The notes beneath the pieces were generated by a model that saw nothing but the letters and a program-made list of their open reading frames with translations, did no database searches and had not been told where the DNA came from. The translations under genes were made by a program, and so were the position numbers. From a virus, in the IMG/VR virus record IMGVR_UViG_3300045971_000577, positions 124,001-188,000 of that record: DNA of 64,000 bases; one strand, given 5' to 3'. Every line of letters starts with the position of its first letter. Position 1 is the stretch's first letter. Shown here piece by piece: positions 59,503-64,000 of this stretch.

Positions 59503-60283
59503 GTATTTCTTCTAAATTCCATCCATGCTTAGATGGCTTCTTTTTTCGATGACAACCATATATTATGTTGTATGGCAAATTATTCTCTTTACAGAAATCA
59601 TTGATGCTTTTGATTATTTCTGTGCTACCGTCCGGAAAGGTAAGTCTCCAACTTTTTGCAGTGCCGGATGCTTCTTTGAATTTTCTAATTCTTTCCTGTG
59701 CTTCTTCGGCGGTCTCTTTTTCAAATCTATTTTTCTGCCCTATACTGTATCTTAATCTATCTTCCTCTGTAAGCACTTTTTCTTGCCACGCGGCTCTTAA
59801 CCCGTTACTAATCCTGATACCATACTCTTCAAGAGCCTTATCATCCTGATATATTGTATTCCAGAAGTCGTTAGATATTTCACTTCGACGAATTTTTCTA
59901 TCGGGATTCAGTATATAATTCTTTTTTCTTGTTTCGGATGATTTCTGTATTATTTCTTTTAGATGATCACTATCTAAATTTCGGTATGTATTGCCACCGG
60001 TTCCGCCTTCGGTAATATTATATCCATTAGGTTTTATTGTGTTAAATGTAGCAATAAATTCTATTTCAAGATTATCAAGATCTGTAGAATTATCCGTCTC
60101 GGCAAGTATAGTAAGTTCAAAGTTATCTATACCATATTTTCTTAATGCTCGATGAAAATATGATGTTATATTTTCTTTTTTGGATTCTTTAATGTGCTCC
60201 GATAATCTAATATCAATAGTGCGCTCAGTCTTACCTATGTAAGATTTTTGATTTAGTTTATTTGTTGCTTTATAAATTAACAT
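59492..60283 (-). CDS. GIY-YIG homing endonuclease upstream of primase
   Basis: 263 residues. LIYKATNKLNQKSYIGKTER is a GIY-YIG start with R near 26 and E near 72 as expected; the C-terminus FPDGSTEIIKSINDFCKENN plus HGWNLEE resembles NUMOD1-type DNA-binding modules. Visibly A+T-richer than the primase gene. TGGAG precedes the ATG, and a late box lies 36 bases upstream. Confidence 0.9.
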   Translation of the reverse strand: MLIYKATNKLNQKSYIGKTERTIDIRLSEHIKESKKENITSYFHRALRKYGIDNFELTILAETDNSTDLDNLEIEFIATFNTIKPNGYNITEGGTGGNTYRNLDSDHLKEIIQKSSETRKKNYILNPDRKIRRSEISNDFWNTIYQDDKALEEYGIRISNGLRAAWQEKVLTEEDRLRYSIGQKNRFEKETAEEAQERIRKFKEASGTAKSWRLTFPDGSTEIIKSINDFCKENNLPYNIIYGCHRKKKPSKHGWNLEEIHDK

Positions 60284-60319
60284 AATAGATAACTCCAGTA
60301 AAGGATAGTGTATATTATG

Positions 60320-60327
60320 TATTTATC
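60320..60327 (-). promoter_or_regulatory. Late promoter box GATAAATA
   Basis: 36 bases before the homing endonuclease start at 60283. Confidence 0.65.
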
Positions 60328-60333
60328 GAATGA

Positions 60334-60552
60334 TTAAGTTTCTGTCCAGGATTTTACAGCATCAAATGCGCGTGTTAAGTCGGGATCGGCGCCGCCGAGA
60401 AACATAAGAAGATCGTCCCGGTCTATACTATCGAGCTCTCTTATACACCTAGATTTATCGATCTCGTTTTGTTTTTGCTTAGGAAAATATTCTCTAACAA
60501 GATCATATATCTTCCGAATTTCCGGAGTGGAAAATTCAAAATTATTAGACAT
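60334..60552 (-). CDS. Hypothetical small helical protein
   Basis: 72 residues, helical, acidic and lysine-rich. Start overlaps the upstream stop. No family recognised. Confidence 0.65.
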   Translation of the reverse strand: MSNNFEFSTPEIRKIYDLVREYFPKQKQNEIDKSRCIRELDSIDRDDLLMFLGGADPDLTRAFDAVKSWTET

Positions 60553-60871
60553 CTAATCTCGGCCGGATATTTTTCCCATCAATGATAAGATAATGCTGGT
60601 CGCTAAAACGACCAGATGCTATATTAGTCACCAATACCGTTAGCAAATAGCTACCATCTGCAAATTTTCTGTTAATGGTTGCGGGAATACACCCATCCTT
60701 ATCTACAGCACCCTCTGTTCTAAAAATACCAATCGGTTCCCCTTTAAGTGATGCCGGTTCTAAAAATTTAGAACTATCCCATAGGTCAGCATACTCGGCG
60801 TCTTCTAACTCTGTCCATACAAAACACGCTAGTTCAGTAGGAATTCTTACCAGATCTAAATGATTAAACAT
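60545..60871 (-). CDS. Hypothetical phage protein
   Basis: 108 residues, beta-rich (FADGSYLLTVLVTNIASGRF; YLIIDGKNIRPRL). AGGAG precedes the ATG and a good early promoter lies 22 bases upstream, so it is an early gene. No family recognised. Confidence 0.7.
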   Translation of the reverse strand: MFNHLDLVRIPTELACFVWTELEDAEYADLWDSSKFLEPASLKGEPIGIFRTEGAVDKDGCIPATINRKFADGSYLLTVLVTNIASGRFSDQHYLIIDGKNIRPRLDV

Positions 60872-60893
60872 ATCTTTCTCCTATACTTACGCA

Positions 60894-60922
60894 AGTATAG
60901 CAGTTCATGCCATGAAAGTCAA
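60894..60922 (-). promoter_or_regulatory. Early sigma70-type promoter
   Basis: TTGACT, 17 bases, TATACT on the minus strand; ordinary leader with AGGAG. Confidence 0.78.
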
Positions 60923-60938
60923 GTATGATATGGGCTGA

Positions 60939-61322
60939 TTACTTATATCCTAATTCCTTAAGTTTATCGATCACCATATCGAGATATCCATCGGGTTCTA
61001 CCTCTTCCTTGAACTACTTAAATTGCCCGTTGGGTAATGAATATACAATTCTGTTTTTAACATCTACGCGATGTTTATTAGGTTTATCACTGAAAATAGG
61101 ATCTTTTGTCCAACATTCATAGGTATAATTTCCAACTTTTACTATCGAATTTGTATCAAGATAAGATTTCAATTCAGGCGTGTCAGTTCCCTTACCGTCC
61201 CAAATCAAAACCCATTTCCCTTTTGCCTGAGCGCCACCTGCAACGGCCAATCCTGCTGCGCCTGCAGCACCCTTCAAAAATCCACGACGTGAAATATCTT
61301 CTAAAATTTCTTCTAATCTCAT
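60939..61322 (-). pseudogene. Tat-signal-like protein interrupted by an amber codon
   Basis: The first frame runs from ATG 61322 to TAG at 61014-61016 (102 residues). The same frame then continues for 24 sense codons (starting FKEEVEPDGYLDMVIDKLKE) to TAA at 60939. The tail is a sensible amphipathic helix, so the TAG looks like a recent nonsense mutation or a readthrough site. The N-terminus ISRRGFLKGAAGAAGLAVAG is a twin-arginine signal; the rest is beta-rich (KWVLIWDGKG; YTYECWTKDP). I give the whole frame; the 102-residue product ends at 61014. Confidence 0.65.
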
Positions 61323-61323
61323 G

Positions 61324-62193
61324 TTATGTCCTTACAATAAGTTTCTCTAGAACTCCAGGGTTCAACACTTCAGTTGATGGGAAATATCTAAACTTCAACC
61401 ACATGAAGTTGGCAGAGAATGTCCATGCTTGTGTACCAGTATAACCGATATACTCGATACTGGTGGACATCGTTGTAGGGAATATCTCGAACCACCGATT
61501 ATGATTGAGATATGGATCTGGCGTTTCTTCTAATGAACCCCATATTTCTAAGATGCCAGTGAAGTCCTTAGTATATGTCGAAAAGGAATGCACTGAATCG
61601 ACATGATTTTGGACTCGTGACCCGGGAATTCTAGACGAGTAGAAACACGGTCTTGGGGCACCCATAAGTGGAGCCATAATGTCTGGTGTCCAATCTCCGG
61701 GCAATAGTGTTACGCTAGGAATAGGTGACTTGAACGCTTGTTCAGTAATTTCCAATTCCATAGATACATTATTATCCATATCCGAAAACATAGGCATCTC
61801 TACATAATAATCAGGAACATTAACTACAAATTCCTTTGTTCTGATAAGAACCATATTGTAGATACCAGCAGCAATACGGGCAATATCACCACTATCTAGT
61901 TCTAATGTGATAATACCTTTGGCCGGGCCTAGCTTGCATAGCTTTTCAAGTACAACAGTCTTATTGTCGGGATCGATAACCCGTGCATAAACTTGTTGGT
62001 TACACGCAACATCGTACGGAACTCGATCGGGCTGTAAGGCTCTAAAGAAGATTTTATTGTCCACACCTTTATGACATTTTATTGGGTTTTTGGACATGGG
62101 TCCCGTATCCTTACAAGGACAAAAAGAATCACCAACGACTGTCAACTGTCTGACATGGTCGTACATATATACCTTATTTAGGTTTATATCCAT
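61324..62193 (-). CDS. Conserved virion protein, probably tail or neck
   Basis: 289 residues. QPDRVPYDVACNQQVYARVI and a C-terminal part with PGSRVQNHVDSVHSFSTYTK, then FTGILEIWGSLEETPDPYLN and FSANFMWLKFRYFPS. I recall a protein with this layout, beta-sandwich-like, from T4-like water phages. Enzymatic motifs are absent. Stop and start of the next gene overlap. Confidence 0.7.
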   Translation of the reverse strand: MDINLNKVYMYDHVRQLTVVGDSFCPCKDTGPMSKNPIKCHKGVDNKIFFRALQPDRVPYDVACNQQVYARVIDPDNKTVVLEKLCKLGPAKGIITLELDSGDIARIAAGIYNMVLIRTKEFVVNVPDYYVEMPMFSDMDNNVSMELEITEQAFKSPIPSVTLLPGDWTPDIMAPLMGAPRPCFYSSRIPGSRVQNHVDSVHSFSTYTKDFTGILEIWGSLEETPDPYLNHNRWFEIFPTTMSTSIEYIGYTGTQAWTFSANFMWLKFRYFPSTEVLNPGVLEKLIVRT

Positions 62194-62873
62194 TATTTGG
62201 CTACCTTTTTGCAGTTATCAAAATGCCATCTTTGCATGGCGCCTTTTCCACCCGATTTATCACAATACGGGCATGTATTTATTATCTTCTTGCTACCCAA
62301 TAAATGAGATGGCCGGCCCTTTAGCGAATTTGAGCTTCCTTTCTTGGGGCCTGGTTTTCCCTTCTCCTTTATCGGTTTTTCTTTCTTCATTCCTTTGTTC
62401 CACGCGTCTTTACCGAACATGGGATTTTTATCTCCCTGTTTTGACTTGGAAATATTATCTCTATGAGTTTCACTTTTAGATATACCCTTACCAAAACCAG
62501 CAAGCGTGTTGGATATCTTCTCTCTTGTTTCTGCAGTAACCACATAATTATCATTAGATCTACGGGTGACAGCCTGTTTCTTTCTTGACTCTGCCGATAC
62601 TATACGTCCGGCACTTCCTTCGCCACCATCAGTCATATTTCGAAGGATGCCAGTGCCATTATCTTTCCGACCGTACCAGCGGATCATTCTGCGTTCAATA
62701 GCAAACGCACCGAGTTCGGTAAGCTTTGTTTCAAGAAAGATTATTCTATTACGATCTTGCGGTACAGCTATACTATGATTTTTAGAGAATGCTCGGCTAT
62801 CCTTCCCCTTACCTATGTGATAGGGTGAGAAATCCGCACGAAGATAAGCATAAACATAAAATTCTGTGTTCAT
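62193..62873 (-). CDS. GIY-YIG-like homing endonuclease with NUMOD3 repeats
   Basis: 226 residues. The start [20 protein letters not shown] fits the GIY-YIG fold, with R in KDSRAF and [10 protein letters not shown] beyond. NUMOD3-like helices follow ([22 protein letters not shown]), then basic lysine/glycine repeats and a zinc-finger end, CPYCDKSG ... H-x(3)-C. A late box ends seven bases before the ATG. Confidence 0.88.
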   Translation of the reverse strand: MNTEFYVYAYLRADFSPYHIGKGKDSRAFSKNHSIAVPQDRNRIIFLETKLTELGAFAIERRMIRWYGRKDNGTGILRNMTDGGEGSAGRIVSAESRKKQAVTRRSNDNYVVTAETREKISNTLAGFGKGISKSETHRDNISKSKQGDKNPMFGKDAWNKGMKKEKPIKEKGKPGPKKGSSNSLKGRPSHLLGSKKIINTCPYCDKSGGKGAMQRWHFDNCKKVAK

Positions 62874-62880
62874 AATCTAT

Positions 62881-62888
62881 TATTTATC
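62881..62888 (-). promoter_or_regulatory. Late promoter box GATAAATA
   Basis: Seven bases before the ATG at 62873; back-to-back with the plus-strand box at 62907. Confidence 0.65.
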
Positions 62889-62906
62889 ACCCGCAGCGTG
62901 TGTATC

Positions 62907-62914
62907 GATAAATA
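62907..62914 (+). promoter_or_regulatory. Late promoter box GATAAATA
   Basis: Plus strand, five bases before the ATG at 62920. Confidence 0.68.
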
Positions 62915-62919
62915 TCATT

Positions 62920-63291
62920 ATGATAAAATTAGACGAAATTCAATCAAAGTTCCCCTTCCTTAGCGGGTTAAAGTGCCTTACTCACGAGTATATTGGCATC
63001 ATTCAGAACTCTGACGATAAAATTATAAGTTTCTACGATTATGAATCGATTAGGACGCCAGAAGAAAAGAAGCTCTTCTTAGAGTATGGCGAAATTTGGT
63101 GGTGGGAGAGTAATAGACTTCTGCCTATCAACATCTTTATGCAGGGCCAAATGGTCCCGTTTAGGTATTGTCTCAAGACAATGGTCAATAAAGATGTAGA
63201 GATTATGTTTGGTTCGGTAACAAGCCTAAACAACATAATGAAGAAGCGTATTAAGAAACGACAGATTCAGCTAGTAAGACGGCAGGACTAG
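62920..63291 (+). CDS. Conserved phage protein, leaderless late gene
   Basis: 123 residues from ATG 62920 (MIKLDEIQ); the longer frame would start upstream of the promoter. IIQNSDDKIISFYDYESIRT and EIWWWESNRLLPINIF match a protein I recall in T4-like water phages. Basic C-terminus. Function unknown. Its end overlaps the convergent gene by 41 bases. Confidence 0.75.
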   Translation: MIKLDEIQSKFPFLSGLKCLTHEYIGIIQNSDDKIISFYDYESIRTPEEKKLFLEYGEIWWWESNRLLPINIFMQGQMVPFRYCLKTMVNKDVEIMFGSVTSLNNIMKKRIKKRQIQLVRRQD

Positions 63292-63460
63292 ATTCTTCAA
63301 ATTCAATACTGGCGTATTCAAATTGTGCGCCCATAAGACGAAAGATAACCAAGTCTGATTCGTCTACAGTTACATTTTCGCAGCCATTTGAATGATAGAG
63401 TTTGCGAACTCTATCAAAATCACATATTATGAAATTCTCTTTCACACATTTATAAGTCAT
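63251..63460 (-). CDS. Hypothetical small protein
   Basis: 69 residues. ATGA overlap with the DnaE-like gene upstream supports it. It ends inside the convergent plus-strand gene. Beta-rich (LVIFRLMGAQFEYASIEFEE). No family recognised. Confidence 0.62.
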   Translation of the reverse strand: MTYKCVKENFIICDFDRVRKLYHSNGCENVTVDESDLVIFRLMGAQFEYASIEFEESSPAVLLAESVVS

Positions 63461-64000
63461 TCTTGTGACATTTTCTCAACAAGTAGATTTAGGTGGACAA
63501 TAATGGCCAGAGAGTAGGATATAGAATGGCTTCTTTTGAAAAAGTAAGCATCATCGCCCTCGACCTTTACCCACACATCTTTGCGAATTCTATCCCAGTC
63601 ATGCCGCTGTAGGTATGCTTTTGCTGGGCGCATAATCGCCAAAATCATAGCTAAATCCTCGACCGACTTAGGCTTGTATCGCTGTAGTAGGTCGCTATGC
63701 CCTTTGAGGTGGAATAACTGGTCAGTTATCTCTTCGTATTCAAAGAAATCCCAAGGTGGTTCTTTATTTAGAAGGTCAAGTAGATGCTGCTCGCTCCTAA
63801 CACCTTCATACATGTTTACATTCAAGAAGTCAATCTTAAAATATCCATAATCCTTGGCAATACGGTGATCAATCGTAGAAATGTTTGTTACAGGATCGCG
63901 TGGAATATTCTGAAAATAGATAGCCGTATTATGCTTATCATATTTGTTATCAGCACGGTCAATGCGGCCAACAACATGCTCCAATCCTTGCAAGATTTTA
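63457..64000 (-). CDS. DnaE-like polymerase, C-terminal part, cut by window edge
   Basis: The frame is open past base 64000, so the N-terminus lies outside. DYGYFKIDFLNV matches the GLVKFDFLGL segment of polymerase III alpha that holds the third catalytic aspartate (D555 in E. coli); the K-x-D is kept. Then DQLFHLKGHSDLLQRYKPKS and VEDLAMILAIMRPAKAYL match FQ-ES-GM ... LKP ... FEDLIA ... RPG. The protein ends some 40-70 residues later, where DnaE would go on for about 600, so it lacks fingers and C-terminal domains. Confidence 0.72.
   Translation of the reverse strand, partial: KILQGLEHVVGRIDRADNKYDKHNTAIYFQNIPRDPVTNISTIDHRIAKDYGYFKIDFLNVNMYEGVRSEQHLLDLLNKEPPWDFFEYEEITDQLFHLKGHSDLLQRYKPKSVEDLAMILAIMRPAKAYLQRHDWDRIRKDVWVKVEGDDAYFFKRSHSISYSLAIIVHLNLLVEKMSQE

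Noticed and set aside
1-64000. CRISPR arrays, rRNA genes, insertion sequences
   Set aside because: No evenly spaced direct repeats, rRNA-like stretches or transposase genes were seen on either strand.

Overview
The window looks like part of a large T4-like myovirus genome. Diagnostic genes are a gp44-type clamp loader, a gp41-type helicase beside a gp61-type primase, a T4-type DNA ligase, a gp31/GroES-like co-chaperonin, a PAAR spike tip and T4-type late promoter boxes (GATAAATA). The adenosylcobalamin-type ribonucleotide reductase and MazG, FolE and QueD proteins are typical of phages from water. A protein with a PEP-CTERM sorting signal, and strong TTGAC-17-TAnnnT promoters, point to a Gram-negative host with an exosortase system, most likely a betaproteobacterium (inference). 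Almost every gene reads on the minus strand; only four real genes (12510, 33278, 37825, 62920) read on the plus strand. There is no gene-free stretch over 300 bases.

Layout from left to right. 1-6.7 kb: edge GIY-YIG fragment, HAD phosphatase, clamp loader, co-chaperonin, a short DnaE-like protein and conserved unknowns. 5.5-11 kb: small early genes, many from one tryptophan-rich paralogous family, with dCMP deaminase and MazG. 11-14.2 kb: alpha/beta hydrolase, ClpP, DnaQ-like exonuclease. 14.2-19.5 kb: three late genes, including an 1108-residue protein. 19.6-22.4 kb: RNA ligase, DNA ligase and a leader with a degenerate tRNA-Thr-like arm. 22.4-28.7 kb: ClpS, Hsp20, a PEP-CTERM protein, ribosomal protein bS21, ClpX and a large membrane protein. 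28.7-33.2 kb: QueD, FolE, a thymidylate synthase interrupted in frame by a 207-residue endonuclease-like domain, and a SleB-type lysin. 33.2-41.3 kb: NAD salvage (NadV, NadM-Nudix), homing endonuclease, two small membrane paralogs, KTSC protein, phosphatase. 41.3-45.9 kb: PAAR tip, class II ribonucleotide reductase, RecB-like nuclease. 45.9-56.9 kb: virion genes, including three tandem promoter-gene-terminator cassettes, then a nucleotidyltransferase and a second RNA ligase. 57-64 kb: helicase, primase, two homing endonucleases, a Tat-signal protein cut by an amber codon, and at the right edge the end of a DnaE-like polymerase.

How the genes work together. Nucleotide supply (NrdJ, ThyA, dCMP deaminase, MazG) feeds a T4-type replisome. 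Two RNA ligases and a nucleotidyltransferase may repair cleaved RNA. NadV plus NadM-Nudix could rebuild NAD+ from nicotinamide. ClpX, ClpP, ClpS, Hsp20 and the GroES-like protein form a phage-owned protein quality-control set; its ClpX lacks the RKH loop and has IGI in place of IGF. Transcription appears to use host-type early promoters and T4-type late promoters. In both classes several promoters sit only 4-7 bases from the start codon, which implies leaderless mRNAs.
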